A DNA stretch of 46,775 nucleotides. Origin: Firmicutes bacterium UBA5389. GTDB taxonomy: Bacteria > Bacillota > DTU025. Below, in pieces: positions 33,876-43,165 of this stretch. The notes beneath the pieces are model-generated. The model ran no database searches. It saw only the letters and a program-made list of their open reading frames with translations, and was not told the origin of the DNA. The translations under genes were made by a program, and so were the position numbers. Position 1 is the stretch's first letter. Every line of letters begins with the position of its first letter. The stretch is taken from the NCBI GenBank assembly GCA_002409965.1, contig DHON01000016.1:1-46775 (forward strand), read 5' to 3'.

Positions 33876-35946
33876 CGCCAATGCTCACCATCCCAACCGC
33901 GTTGACTTTCACTTCCGGCACAATCTCGTTGTAAGACAAGACGACCAGCTGAGGAATGGACCTCTCCACCAATCGCCTGAAGTGCGGCCTGAGACTGGTG
34001 GATGTGATTACTATCGGCTGTTGCCCCGCTGCCGCCATATGTTCGCTCTCCGACACAAGGCTTGTGATCAGGGCGCGGTAAACAGTCGGCTCCGGCGCAA
34101 GGTAAGCGCCGTGCTCTGTCGCATCCAGCGAATCCATGAGGATCTGTTCCAACGATGGCTCCAGGGTAATCACGGCCATGCCGTCCGGTCCGGCGTACTG
34201 GCTGCATATGGAGCGTCCCATTCGAGATCTGACGTACTCTGTGAGAGCGTCAATGTCCTTGTAGGTTCGAGCAGCATCGCCCAGAGCCTCAAGGATCGTG
34301 ACGAGGTCGCGGATGGAGATGCGTTCCCGAACCAGGTTCTGCAGCACCCGCTGGACCTCCCCCACACTCATCAGGGCCGGGACCAGATCCTCTACTACCG
34401 CCGGTGCATTCTTCTTGACGTTGTCGATCAAGTTGCGCGTGTCCTGTCGCGACAGAAGCTCAGAAGCGTTGGCCTTGATGATCTCCGACAGGTGCGTGGC
34501 TATGACCGATGCCGGGTCCACTACCGTGTAGCCCATCATCTCCGCCTCCGCCCGCCTCTGTGCGCTCACCCACACTGCAGGCAGTCCAAAAGCGGGCTCG
34601 CGCGTCTGGATGCCGTCTAGCTCTCCAGTGGCCGTGCCCGGGTTCATGGCCATGTAGGAGTCGGATATGACCTCGCCCCTGTCCACCTCCACACCTCGGA
34701 TCTTCACGATGTACTCATTCGACCGGCCCTGGATGCTGTCGCGTATCCGCACTGAAGGCACGATTATCCCCAGTTCCAGCGCTATCTGGCGCCGCACCGC
34801 CGCGACTCGCTCCTTCAGATCGCCGCCCTGCTCCACGTCGACCAGAGGTATGAGCGCGTACCCGAAGTTGAGCTCCATGGGCTCCACCCGGAGCAAGGAC
34901 ATGACATCCTCGGGCTCCGCGGCCCCTGGAAGCGCCGCATCGGGTATGGCCGCCGCCTGCTCCGCTTGTCTTGCCGACTTGCTGACTGTGTAGGCCAGGA
35001 CGCCTGTGGCCGCCGCCAGAACAAGAAACGGCGCTTTGGGCAGACCCGGCATGAGGCCCAGCATCAGCAGGAGCCCTGCCGCGATAGCCAGAGCGCGCGG
35101 TTGCGCCAACATCTGAGTGGTGAAGTCGCGGCCGAGGTCCGACTCGGACGCCGCGCGTGTGACCACGATGCCCGTCGCCGTCGACACAAGCAGGGCCGGG
35201 ATCTGACTGACCAGCCCGCTGCCCACAGTAAGCAGGGCGAATCTTTGGAACGCATCGCCCGCACCCAAGCCCAGCTGCACGATGCCGACGATGATGCCGC
35301 CGACGATGTTGATGACTATGATGATCATCCCGGCTATCGCATCGCCCCGGACGAACTTGCTGGATCCGTCCATGGCGCCGTAGAAGTCCGCTTCCTGCTG
35401 TATCTTGAGCCTGCGCCGCCGCGCCTCGTCCTCGGTGATCATGCCCGCGTTGAGGTCCGCGTCGATGCTCATCTGCTTGCCGGGCATGGCGTCCAGCGTG
35501 AACCGGGCAGCCACTTCCGCCACGCGGCCGGCGCCGTTGGTGATCACCACAAACTGGATGATCACGAGAATCAGGAACACGATCAATCCTACAACGTAGT
35601 TGCCCCCCACCACAAACCCGCCGAAAGCCTGGATCACCGATCCCGCGTATCCACGCAGTAGTATCAGCTTAGTGGCCGACACACTCAAGCTCAACCTGAA
35701 CAACGTGGTGAGCAGCAGCAAGGATGGAAAGACCGAGAACTGCAGCGGCTCGGTGATGTACATGGTTACCAACAGCACGCCCAGGGAGAACGTCATGTTC
35801 ATCGCCACGAGGACATCCAGAAAGGCAGGATGCAACGGCACGATCATCATGACCAAGATGAGCATAACCATAGCCGCCATGAAAAGGTCTCCGCCCTTAA
35901 GATACCTGAGCGCGGCGGACCTCGCCTCCGAACGGATGTCGGCCAT
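33865..35946 (-). CDS. flhA: Flagellar export gate protein FlhA
   Basis: A 693-residue inner-membrane protein of the flagellar type III export gate. The N-terminal half has eight hydrophobic segments, with the conserved cytoplasmic loop GRVAEVAARFTLDAMPGKQMSIDADLNAG between them. The C-terminal half is the soluble docking domain for chaperone-substrate complexes. GGAGGGAG precedes the ATG, which shares one base with the flhB stop. Confidence 0.96.
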   Translation of the reverse strand: MADIRSEARSAALRYLKGGDLFMAAMVMLILVMMIVPLHPAFLDVLVAMNMTFSLGVLLVTMYITEPLQFSVFPSLLLLTTLFRLSLSVSATKLILLRGYAGSVIQAFGGFVVGGNYVVGLIVFLILVIIQFVVITNGAGRVAEVAARFTLDAMPGKQMSIDADLNAGMITEDEARRRRLKIQQEADFYGAMDGSSKFVRGDAIAGMIIIVINIVGGIIVGIVQLGLGAGDAFQRFALLTVGSGLVSQIPALLVSTATGIVVTRAASESDLGRDFTTQMLAQPRALAIAAGLLLMLGLMPGLPKAPFLVLAAATGVLAYTVSKSARQAEQAAAIPDAALPGAAEPEDVMSLLRVEPMELNFGYALIPLVDVEQGGDLKERVAAVRRQIALELGIIVPSVRIRDSIQGRSNEYIVKIRGVEVDRGEVISDSYMAMNPGTATGELDGIQTREPAFGLPAVWVSAQRRAEAEMMGYTVVDPASVIATHLSEIIKANASELLSRQDTRNLIDNVKKNAPAVVEDLVPALMSVGEVQRVLQNLVRERISIRDLVTILEALGDAARTYKDIDALTEYVRSRMGRSICSQYAGPDGMAVITLEPSLEQILMDSLDATEHGAYLAPEPTVYRALITSLVSESEHMAAAGQQPIVITSTSLRPHFRRLVERSIPQLVVLSYNEIVPEVKVNAVGMVSIGDAS

Positions 35947-37028
35947 TATCTACTCCCTCCTCCCCGCTGCTGGGCCAGCTTGTACACGAACGCCAGAATC
36001 TCCGCCACTGCCCGGTAAAGATCCGGCGGTATCTCCTGTCCGATCTCAACCGACTTGAACACGGCCTGCGCCACCAGAGGGTTCTCGACTATGGGCACTC
36101 CCGCCGCCGCCGCGATCTCGCGGATCCTCTGCGCGATTAGGCGCTGCCCCTTGGCTACCACGTGGGGCGCCCTCATCTTCTCCCGGTCATACTTAAGCGC
36201 CACAGCGTAGTGCGTGGGGTTGGTCACCACCACGTCCGCCAGCTTGACATCTTCCATCATGCGCCTCATCGCCAATTGTCGCTGGCGTTGCCTGATCCTG
36301 GACTTGACCAGAGGGTCGCCCTCCTGCTGTTTCAGCTCTTCCTTGACTTCCTGCTTGGTCATGCGCAGCTCGCGGTCGAGTTGCCTGCGCCGGATCACGT
36401 AGTCCGCCGCGCCGATCCCCAGAAGCGGAATGGCCATCCGGGTTGCCACGTACATGGCCGCATCGCCCGCGGCCCGCAGGCCTTCACCTAGCTCCATATG
36501 AGCAGTCATTACCATCGCCGGCGCCCTGGCACGCAGCGCCTGGTAGGCGAAGTAGCCTATCACCACAACCTTGGCCACCGCCTTAAGCATCTCCACCACG
36601 GCCTGTTTCGAGAAGAGGCGTCCTAGTCCGGCGATGGGGTCTATCCGGTTCAACTTGGGCGCAAATGCCTGCGGCGTTATCATCAACCCGACCTGCGCCA
36701 AGCCTGCGGCCGTTCCCGCAGCCATCGCGGCCAGCGCCACCGGCGCCGCGGCCAGAAGCACTGAGCCCATTCCCTTCACAAGAAGCGCGTGTGCCCCAAC
36801 CTCAGTAATATCCACCGCGGCAACATCGCCGAGACGGCTCATACTGGACGAGATCAGGCCCGCAATGGTTTGGCGCGAGGAAGACAAGGCTGCCTTCAGC
36901 ACGTACAAGCACACCACGAAGTTGACGGCGGCGTTCAGGTCAGGGCTTCGAGCCACCTGCCCGCGTTTGCGGGCTTCCTCCCGCCTTCGTTGCGTTGGTT
37001 GCTCTGTTCTGTCCTCATGCGAGGCCAC
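35946..37028 (-). CDS. flhB: Flagellar export switch protein FlhB
   Basis: A 360-residue export-gate protein with four membrane helices and a cytoplasmic domain carrying the autocleavage motif N270-P-T-H (VVVTNPTHYAVALKY). Cleavage there switches export from hook to filament substrates. The N terminus EDRTEQPTQRRREEARKRGQVARS is typical. The GTG start follows GGGAGGTGAG. Confidence 0.96.
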   Translation of the reverse strand: MASHEDRTEQPTQRRREEARKRGQVARSPDLNAAVNFVVCLYVLKAALSSSRQTIAGLISSSMSRLGDVAAVDITEVGAHALLVKGMGSVLLAAAPVALAAMAAGTAAGLAQVGLMITPQAFAPKLNRIDPIAGLGRLFSKQAVVEMLKAVAKVVVIGYFAYQALRARAPAMVMTAHMELGEGLRAAGDAAMYVATRMAIPLLGIGAADYVIRRRQLDRELRMTKQEVKEELKQQEGDPLVKSRIRQRQRQLAMRRMMEDVKLADVVVTNPTHYAVALKYDREKMRAPHVVAKGQRLIAQRIREIAAAAGVPIVENPLVAQAVFKSVEIGQEIPPDLYRAVAEILAFVYKLAQQRGGGSR

Positions 37029-37034
37029 CGGCCC

Positions 37035-37808
37035 TCACCTCCCCATGGCGCCCAAGATCATCACGATGGCCTCCTGCAGCCGCCCCACAACAGTATGAAC
37101 GTAGCTCACGAACCCCGGGGCAGCCAGGACCAAAATGGCCAGTCCCACCCCGATCTTCAGTGGAAACCCCACCATCAGCACATTCATCTGCGGCACAGCC
37201 CGCGCCAGAACTCCGAGGGCCATCTCCGTGATGAGCAGGCAGGCCACGGCAGGCAGCGCCATGCGAACCGCGATCTTGAACAGCTCGCTGAACCTCATGA
37301 CGATCAACCTGAACAGATCTGGCGTGAGAGCCGCCTGGCCCATGGGGACCATGTTGTAGCTTCGCACCAGCGCCCCTACGAGGAAGTGATGGCCGTTGAC
37401 CGCCAGATAGACCATGGTCGCCACCAGGAAGTGAATCTGGCCTATCACGGTAACCTGCGCTCCGTAGGACGGATCCACTAGGTTGGCCATGCCGAACCCA
37501 ATCTGCGTGTCGATGAGTTCGCCGGCGTACTGCGCCGCCGCGAACACCAAGAGAGCCGCGTAGCCCACGACAAGCCCCACAAGCAGCTCGCGCGCGATCA
37601 CCAAGGCGAACTCCCACACATCGCCGGGCACCGATACCGGTACCGCAATCTGGCTCACGATCGGATAGACCACCAGAGTGGCGGCGAACGCAAACCACGC
37701 CTTGACCTGCGCGGGAATGCTCGCGTGCGCGAACACCGGGGCCAGAAAGAACAGGCCCGTCATCCTCACCAGCACGAGGAGGAATATGAGAAACCCCGTC
37801 GTGGTCAC
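37035..37808 (-). CDS. fliR: Flagellar export apparatus protein FliR
   Basis: A 257-residue polytopic membrane protein, component of the FliPQR export channel. Conserved pieces are LVLVRMTGLFFLAPVF at the N terminus and GYAALLVFAAAQYAGELIDTQIGFGMANLVDP. The GTG at 37808 has GGTGAG nine bases upstream. It lies 6 bp before flhB. Confidence 0.95.
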   Translation of the reverse strand: MTTTGFLIFLLVLVRMTGLFFLAPVFAHASIPAQVKAWFAFAATLVVYPIVSQIAVPVSVPGDVWEFALVIARELLVGLVVGYAALLVFAAAQYAGELIDTQIGFGMANLVDPSYGAQVTVIGQIHFLVATMVYLAVNGHHFLVGALVRSYNMVPMGQAALTPDLFRLIVMRFSELFKIAVRMALPAVACLLITEMALGVLARAVPQMNVLMVGFPLKIGVGLAILVLAAPGFVSYVHTVVGRLQEAIVMILGAMGR

Positions 37809-37825
37809 TGCCTAGCTCACCCACT

Positions 37826-38095
37826 CTATTTGGCCAGCATCGGCAGCATCGCAAAGAGCTGCCTGGCAAACCCGGTCATCGTCCGCATCATCCACGGCCC
37901 GGCCAGCAGCAACACCGCCGCTATGGCCAGAACCTTAGGCACAAACGTCAAGGTCATCTCCTGTATCTGCGTAGCAGCTTGGAGCACCGATATGATGACT
38001 CCCACAGTCAGCGCCGCAAGGAGCACCGGAGCGCTCACCTTGAACGCCACCGCCATCGCCTGCGATGCTATGGCCCCTACCGTAGCTTCGTTCAC
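37826..38095 (-). CDS. fliQ: Flagellar export apparatus protein FliQ
   Basis: An 89-residue protein with two hydrophobic hairpin helices, the usual FliQ length. The GTG at 38095 is chosen because GAGGAGG lies eight bases upstream; the open frame to 38128 would add 11 atypical residues and overlap less plausibly with fliP. It forms the export channel with FliP and FliR. Confidence 0.93.
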   Translation of the reverse strand: MNEATVGAIASQAMAVAFKVSAPVLLAALTVGVIISVLQAATQIQEMTLTFVPKVLAIAAVLLLAGPWMMRTMTGFARQLFAMLPMLAK

Positions 38096-38108
38096 CTGCT
38101 GCGCCTCC

Positions 38109-38909
38109 TCATCCTGCGAAACTCTCAACCAGAGACTTCACGACCAGGCCCCAGCCGTCCACCAACACGAACAGGAGTATCTTGAAGGGCAACGATATCA
38201 GCACCGGCGGGAGCATCATCATGCCCATGGACATCAGCACGCTGGCGACCAGCATGTCGATGACCAGAAACGGGATGTATATCACGAACCCCATCTGAAA
38301 TGCCGACTTCAGCTCGCTGATCATGAAGGCCGGGATGATAACGTAAGTCGGCACATCGTCCGGGCCCGCAGGTCTAGCACGACCCGACAAGTCCACAAAT
38401 AGGGATAAATCTTGCTCCCGAGTCTGCTTGAGCATGAAGTCGCGAACGGGTTTCGCCCCGCGCTCCAACGCGACTTGCTGGGTGATCCGGCCGGACATAT
38501 AAGGCTGCCACGCCACTTCGTTAATCTGGGCAAACACCGGCATCATGACAAACAGCGTGATAAAGAGCGAAAGCCCGATGATGACCTGGTTCGGCGGTAC
38601 CTGCTGTGTGCCCATGGCGCTGCGCACAAAGGAAAGAACAATGACTATCCGAGTGAAAGACGTTGTCATCAGCAAGATAGCCGGAGCAAGCGACAGCACG
38701 GTCAGCAGCGCCATTATCTGCAGTGTGCCTGCAACCTCGCTCGGGCTTGCGGCAGGGTCTACCCCGACCCGTATCCCGGGAATGCGAAGCGGAGCAGCCT
38801 GGGCCACAGCCGACCACGCAAGGACCAGCCCCATTGCCGCGACCATTGCAGTCGTTCCGGCCAGCGCCCAAGACGCAGCCTTCTCGACCCGCGTGCGTGC
38901 CCGCTTCAT
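38109..38909 (-). CDS. fliP: Flagellar export apparatus protein FliP
   Basis: A 266-residue protein with a cleavable-type signal sequence (about 1-38), followed by FliP motifs TSFTRIVIVLSFVRSAMGTQQVPPNQVIIGLSLFIT, FMISELKSAFQMGFVIYIPFLVIDMLVAS and MGMMMLPPVLISLPFK. It is the main pore subunit of the export gate. The ATG overlaps the fliO stop (TGATG) and follows GGGAGGTG. Confidence 0.96.
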   Translation of the reverse strand: MKRARTRVEKAASWALAGTTAMVAAMGLVLAWSAVAQAAPLRIPGIRVGVDPAASPSEVAGTLQIMALLTVLSLAPAILLMTTSFTRIVIVLSFVRSAMGTQQVPPNQVIIGLSLFITLFVMMPVFAQINEVAWQPYMSGRITQQVALERGAKPVRDFMLKQTREQDLSLFVDLSGRARPAGPDDVPTYVIIPAFMISELKSAFQMGFVIYIPFLVIDMLVASVLMSMGMMMLPPVLISLPFKILLFVLVDGWGLVVKSLVESFAG

Positions 38910-39205
38910 CAGGTGTTCACCTCCCGAATATCCGAGACATCCGGATCACTCGAAATAGCCGCTTCGGACATGGCTACACCGCCGCGGCCCGTGGCCACCA
39001 GCACTGTCCGCCCATCTACCTGTACAAGATGGATGTATGAGTCTGGGCCGAGTCGCGCAGTCTCGAGTAATCTGATGCGGCGCTGGCCTGCCGCGGCCCG
39101 AATCAGCCCCGCGGCCTGCGCCCTCTTGAGAAGGTACCCGGCGAGATAGATGAGGCCGGCCACTATCGCCAGGGCCGCCGCCGCCCTGAGTAGGAGCTCC
39201 GCCAT
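38909..39205 (-). CDS. fliO: Flagellar biosynthesis protein FliO
   Basis: A 98-residue protein with one N-terminal transmembrane helix (AAALAIVAGLIYLAGYLL) and a small cytoplasmic domain with IRLLETARLGPDSYIHLVQVDGRTVLVATGRGGV, typical of FliO, which assists FliP assembly. The ATG at 39205 follows GGAGACAGGC; the longer open frame to 39262 lacks support. Confidence 0.9.
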   Translation of the reverse strand: MAELLLRAAAALAIVAGLIYLAGYLLKRAQAAGLIRAAAGQRRIRLLETARLGPDSYIHLVQVDGRTVLVATGRGGVAMSEAAISSDPDVSDIREVNT

Positions 39206-39221
39206 GCCTGTCTCCATTGGG

Positions 39222-39770
39222 CTACTGCACTGCCTTCTCTGGACTGCCCACGAATTCGACAATCCTCACGCCGAAGTTCTCCTCTATGACAACGACCTCG
39301 CCCCGAGCGATCAGCCGCCCGTTGACGAGAATGTCCACGTTCTCCCCTGCAGCCTTTTCCAGCTCGATCACGGAGCCAGGCCCCAGCGCCATGATGTCTC
39401 GGACCAGCATCGTTGTGCGTCCCAGTTCAACGATGACCGGCAGGGGCACGTCCATGAGCAAATCCAGGTTACTTGCAGTGTGGGCGGGCTTGGCCTCGTC
39501 GAACTGCATGAACTGCACATGCTGGACGCTAGGTGCATCTGCGTATGCCTGAGCGGACTGCCGCACCACCGGGTGCGCGGGCTTCTCTGGCACGGCGGTC
39601 GCGGCATGCGCCGGCGATGCAGCGGGCGCGGTCGGCGCCGTCTGCGGCTTCGTGAGGTCGGGGACCTCCGGCGTCAAGTCAAAACTGGGCATAGCGTCGC
39701 CGTCAGTCTGCATGTCGTCCCATGACATGTCGTTCTCGGCAGTCTCGTCGTGCAATGCTACTCGCCTCAT
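39222..39770 (-). CDS. fliN: Flagellar motor switch protein FliN
   Basis: A 182-residue protein. The C-terminal 80 residues form the SpoA domain of FliN (DVPLPVIVELGRTTMLVRDIMALGPGSVIELEK ... VNGRLIARGEVVVIEENFGVRI). The first 100 residues are a low-complexity Ala/Pro/Thr-rich extension without the CheC-like phosphatase domain found in Bacillus FliY. It overlaps fliM by 4 bp (ATGA). Confidence 0.94.
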   Translation of the reverse strand: MRRVALHDETAENDMSWDDMQTDGDAMPSFDLTPEVPDLTKPQTAPTAPAASPAHAATAVPEKPAHPVVRQSAQAYADAPSVQHVQFMQFDEAKPAHTASNLDLLMDVPLPVIVELGRTTMLVRDIMALGPGSVIELEKAAGENVDILVNGRLIARGEVVVIEENFGVRIVEFVGSPEKAVQ

Positions 39771-40756
39771 TTCTCATCGGAGTCTACGGGCCGAACTACC
39801 TGAACAGCGTGATTCTTCCCCGTCAGGCCTGGAATCACGTGGAACTTAGGGGTCTTGCCAATCACCAACGTCAAGTTACTGGAGGCGCGCTCGTGCAACC
39901 GGATCACGTCCCCCACCTGCAGATCAACCATGTCGCGCATGTTCACCGCAGCGTGGCCCAGCACAGCCACTACGGGGATCTTCACCCGCTCGAGCCCTGC
40001 CGATATGGTCTGAGAGCCCCTCTCCGGGTTGACTCTGTTTCCCTTCTGATACCAATGTTGCGTGCTGAGCCGCTGCAGCACTGGCTGGAGTGTGGAATGG
40101 GGCATACATATGCTCATGCTGCCCGATGCTTCGCCCACCTTCAGCTCGAATGTGATGAGACATACCGTGTCGTTGGGCGATACAACCTGAGCGAACTGCG
40201 GGTTCGACTCATACTTGTCGATATTGGGGCGCAGCTTCACCATGGTGTCCCACGCCTCCCGCAGGTCCTCCATGGTACGATCCACAACCGTGCGCACCAG
40301 GTTCTCCTCTATCTCGGTCAACTCCCTGACTCGCCCCTTGACCCGGCCCGGGCCGCCCATGAGCCTGTCGATCATGATGAACACGATGTACGGGTTGAAC
40401 TCCATAACTGCCTGCCCTTCAAGGGGCTCGGGGGTGAAGAGGTACATGACCGCCGGCGCCGTGAGTGCGCTCAAGTACTCATCGTATATTCGCTGCTGAA
40501 CATCGCCAAGAGTCACCTTGACCGGCGTACGCAGGTGCGCCGACAGAGTGGTCGAGAGGTGGCGCGCGAAGGTCTCATGGAGCATGTGGATCGTCCTGAG
40601 CTGTTCGCGGGAGAATCTATTCGGACGTTTGAAGTCATATAGCTTATAGGTTCGCCCCTCCGGCGTAGCCTCAAGCGACTCTGCGGGCTCTTCATCAGTC
40701 GCTGAAAACTGAGCAAGCAGCGCATTGATCTCTTCCTGCGATAGCACCTCAGCCAA
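39767..40756 (-). CDS. fliM: Flagellar motor switch protein FliM
   Basis: A 329-residue C-ring protein. The N-terminal LSQEEINALL (5-14) is the CheY-P binding motif. The middle domain carries LMGGPGR and ELTEIEENLVRTV, and the C-terminal SpoA domain follows. The TTG at 40756 has GGGAGTGAG five bases upstream. It should bind phospho-CheY, which implies that chemotaxis genes exist elsewhere. Confidence 0.95.
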   Translation of the reverse strand: MAEVLSQEEINALLAQFSATDEEPAESLEATPEGRTYKLYDFKRPNRFSREQLRTIHMLHETFARHLSTTLSAHLRTPVKVTLGDVQQRIYDEYLSALTAPAVMYLFTPEPLEGQAVMEFNPYIVFIMIDRLMGGPGRVKGRVRELTEIEENLVRTVVDRTMEDLREAWDTMVKLRPNIDKYESNPQFAQVVSPNDTVCLITFELKVGEASGSMSICMPHSTLQPVLQRLSTQHWYQKGNRVNPERGSQTISAGLERVKIPVVAVLGHAAVNMRDMVDLQVGDVIRLHERASSNLTLVIGKTPKFHVIPGLTGKNHAVQVVRPVDSDEK

Positions 40757-40798
40757 ATGAACTCACTCCCGGCCCTGCAGCTACAGGCTGCTCAAGTC

Positions 40799-41245
40799 CT
40801 ACTGAACCGCGAACTCGTTGAAGAATACCCGGGTAACCTTGCATTTCGTCATTGATGAACCGATGGCCGACACCAGCTCAGCCCTGAGCGCATCGCGCGG
40901 CACTCCCGGTTCCAGATCCTCCATGGTCTTGGACGAGAGAATATCGATGACAACATCGCGTACAAGCGGAACCTTGCCGGCCATCTCAGTTACACCCGCA
41001 TTGCCGTCGAATTCCGCTGTTATGGTGCATTTGAGATACCTGCGACCGCCCGTATCGGCCACGTTCACAATGAAGGCATCAAAAGTGTATCCGGGACCCA
41101 TGGCAGGGCTTGGTCCTCGTGCATCGGCCTTGCCAGCCGATGCTTCGCCGCCTGACCCACGCCCGGAAATCACAACATAACCCACGACCGCTCCAGCCGC
41201 GACAAGCAGAATTGCCAGGATTACTATCAGTCGCCGTCTCCGCAT
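40799..41245 (-). CDS. fliL: Flagellar basal body-associated protein FliL
   Basis: A 148-residue single-pass membrane protein: basic N terminus MRRRRLIVI, one helix (about 5-27), and a periplasmic stomatin-like domain with TFDAFIVNVADTGGRRYLKCTITAEFD and DVVIDILSSKTMEDLE. It supports stator function. The ATG at 41245 follows AGGAGGATTGAGG. Confidence 0.93.
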   Translation of the reverse strand: MRRRRLIVILAILLVAAGAVVGYVVISGRGSGGEASAGKADARGPSPAMGPGYTFDAFIVNVADTGGRRYLKCTITAEFDGNAGVTEMAGKVPLVRDVVIDILSSKTMEDLEPGVPRDALRAELVSAIGSSMTKCKVTRVFFNEFAVQ

Positions 41246-41281
41246 AGCCTCAATCCTCCTGAGCCTGCAGCACCACATGTA

Positions 41282-42034
41282 TCAGCGAACGAATGTATCG
41301 TCCAGAGCGACTATCAGAATATCTACGCGCCTGTTCATGCCCCTGTTCGCATCGGATGTATTGGGCAGTACCGGATGATACTCACCGTATCCTGAGGCTG
41401 AAAACCGAGGCGGCGCAAGCCCCAGGTCCTCGACGAAGAAACGCACTACCGTAGTCGCCCGGGCTGTCGACAGCTCCCAGTTCGTTTCGAACTGAGCCTC
41501 TGGGCGGAGTGGTATGTTGTCCGTGTGGCCCTCGACCATCACCTCATTGCGTATGGGGCCGATGAACTGGGCGATTCCCTGCAGAAGCTGCCGAGAATCG
41601 GAACGCAACTGCGCCCGGCCCAGGTCGAACAGAACCGTATCCGTAAATCGGATGAGCAGCCCGCGCTTGTTCAACTCCAGATGCACACTGCCGCTTAAGC
41701 CATGCTCGTCCAGGTATCGCTCCAGCTCCCCTTTGAGCACGAACAGATTCTCAAGGCCTTCGGCCATCCCCGCATCGCTGTGTTCGCCGATCTGCGCCGG
41801 GTTCTCAGGGGGCATCGGCAGGTCAGCCGGGTCGCCCATGGCCGGCCCCCGTTCCAACACGCCCAGCGCGCCCTGCAGGGATATGAGCGCCTCGCGGAAC
41901 TTTGCGGCGTCTATTGTGGAGAAGGCAAACAGCAGAACGAAAAAGCAGAGCAATAGCGACATCAGGTCGCTGAACGTAGTCAGCCAGGCAGCGGGCTGCT
42001 CTCCCGATTCCTCTGTCTTCTTCCGCCTGCTCAT
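41282..42034 (-). CDS. motB: Flagellar stator protein MotB
   Basis: A 250-residue protein. The basic N terminus is followed by a single membrane helix with the proton- or sodium-carrying aspartate D23 (TFSDLMSLLLCFFVLLFAFS). The C-terminal OmpA-like peptidoglycan-binding domain has VEGHTDNIPL, STARATTVVRFF and NRGMNRRVDILI. GAGGAG precedes the ATG. Confidence 0.96.
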   Translation of the reverse strand: MSRRKKTEESGEQPAAWLTTFSDLMSLLLCFFVLLFAFSTIDAAKFREALISLQGALGVLERGPAMGDPADLPMPPENPAQIGEHSDAGMAEGLENLFVLKGELERYLDEHGLSGSVHLELNKRGLLIRFTDTVLFDLGRAQLRSDSRQLLQGIAQFIGPIRNEVMVEGHTDNIPLRPEAQFETNWELSTARATTVVRFFVEDLGLAPPRFSASGYGEYHPVLPNTSDANRGMNRRVDILIVALDDTFVR

Positions 42035-42048
42035 CCTGCAACTCCTCC

Positions 42049-42873
42049 CTAGGCCTGCTCGGCCATGCCAGCTCCAGCCCGCCTACCGGCCTTGCGGGCC
42101 TCAGCCTGCTCCTGCGCACGCACGCGGTCTTTGGGGGCCAGGAATCCCATGAGTTTCTCTTCCACGATGCGCGGGTTCTCGCCTGACTGTATGGAGAGGA
42201 TGCCTTCCAGCATCATCTCGCGCAGTCTGATCTCGCCTCCGCTCTTCAGCCCCAGCTTGTTTGCGATGGGCCCCGTGATCAGGTTGGCGATCACCGCCCC
42301 GTAGAAGGTGGTGATCAACGCAACCGACATGGCCGGCCCGATGGTACCGGGCTTGTCCAGCGTGCGCAGCATCTGCACCAGGCCTATGAGAGTTCCGATC
42401 ATACCGAAAGCCGGGGCATAGGCGGTCGCGGCGTCGTACATGCTCTTTCCCACTTTGTGCCGTTCCTCTATGTAGGCCAGGTCAGTCTCGAGGATGTCGC
42501 GCACGAGTTCAGGGTCCGTGCCGTCCACGATGAGCTGGATGCCGCGTTTGAGAAACTCGTCTTCAGTCCTGCTCACGCTGTCTTCCAACGCCAACAGCCC
42601 TTCGCGGCGAGCCTTTTCCGCGAGGTCCACCATGCTGTCGATGATCGCAATGGGGTCGGCTTCCCTCTCGCGAAAAGCGATAGCAGTCACTCTGGGCAAG
42701 TCCTTCAGCCTGGAAAGAGGAAACGACACCATCACCGCAGCGATCGTTCCTCCGATGGTTATGAGCACGGAGTTGAAGTCCCAGAACGGCCTCAAGCCTG
42801 CGCTGCCGCTCATAAGGGCTATCAGTATGAGCACAACCCCCAGCACAAATCCGACTATTGTGGCAATATCCAT
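42049..42873 (-). CDS. motA: Flagellar stator protein MotA
   Basis: A 274-residue protein with four membrane helices, the large cytoplasmic loop (residues about 55-155) that meets FliG, and the conserved LRTLDKPGTIGPAMSVALITTFYGAVIANLI. The 3' end carries an Ala/Arg-rich tail. It sits between flbD and motB inside the flagellar operon, as in many clostridia. Confidence 0.96.
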   Translation of the reverse strand: MDIATIVGFVLGVVLILIALMSGSAGLRPFWDFNSVLITIGGTIAAVMVSFPLSRLKDLPRVTAIAFREREADPIAIIDSMVDLAEKARREGLLALEDSVSRTEDEFLKRGIQLIVDGTDPELVRDILETDLAYIEERHKVGKSMYDAATAYAPAFGMIGTLIGLVQMLRTLDKPGTIGPAMSVALITTFYGAVIANLITGPIANKLGLKSGGEIRLREMMLEGILSIQSGENPRIVEEKLMGFLAPKDRVRAQEQAEARKAGRRAGAGMAEQA

Positions 42874-42897
42874 GCTAACCCCTCATCATCTGTCCGT

Positions 42898-43101
42898 TCA
42901 GTTCCTCACGATCACCACCCGCCTGTTAATCAGACGGTGATAGCGAATGACCTCTTGGACGACCTGCTCTTCTGACTCTTCGACGATGAACTTGGTCCCG
43001 GTGGTCAGAGTGATCACAACATCGGGAGTCGAAGCTATGGTCTCAATCAGCTCCGCGTTAACATGTATCGGCGAACCATTGAGTTTTGTTACTCGTATCA
43101 C
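42898..43101 (-). CDS. flbD: FlbD/SwrD family flagellar protein
   Basis: A 67-residue protein with the family pattern MIRVTKLNGSPIHVNAELIETI ... TGTKFIVEESEEQVVQEVIRYHR. In Bacillus subtilis, SwrD is needed for full motor torque, which fits its place just upstream of motA. The GTG at 43101 has a G-rich site about ten bases upstream. It is separate from the caulobacter regulator also called FlbD. Confidence 0.9.
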   Translation of the reverse strand: MIRVTKLNGSPIHVNAELIETIASTPDVVITLTTGTKFIVEESEEQVVQEVIRYHRLINRRVVIVRN

Positions 43102-43128
43102 CTAGCGGCGCCCCCTTTCGCGGGAATT

Positions 43129-43159
43129 GCCCGGGCGGAACCCATTGCTCCGCCCGGGC
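43129..43159 (-). promoter_or_regulatory. GC-rich hairpin between flgE and flbD
   Basis: GCCCGGGCGGA (43129-43139) pairs perfectly with TCCGCCCGGGC (43149-43159) around a 9-base loop, just after the flgE stop. On the transcribed strand no T-tract follows. It may partially terminate or cap the abundant hook message before the motor genes. Confidence 0.75.
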
Positions 43160-43165
43160 GCTCAA

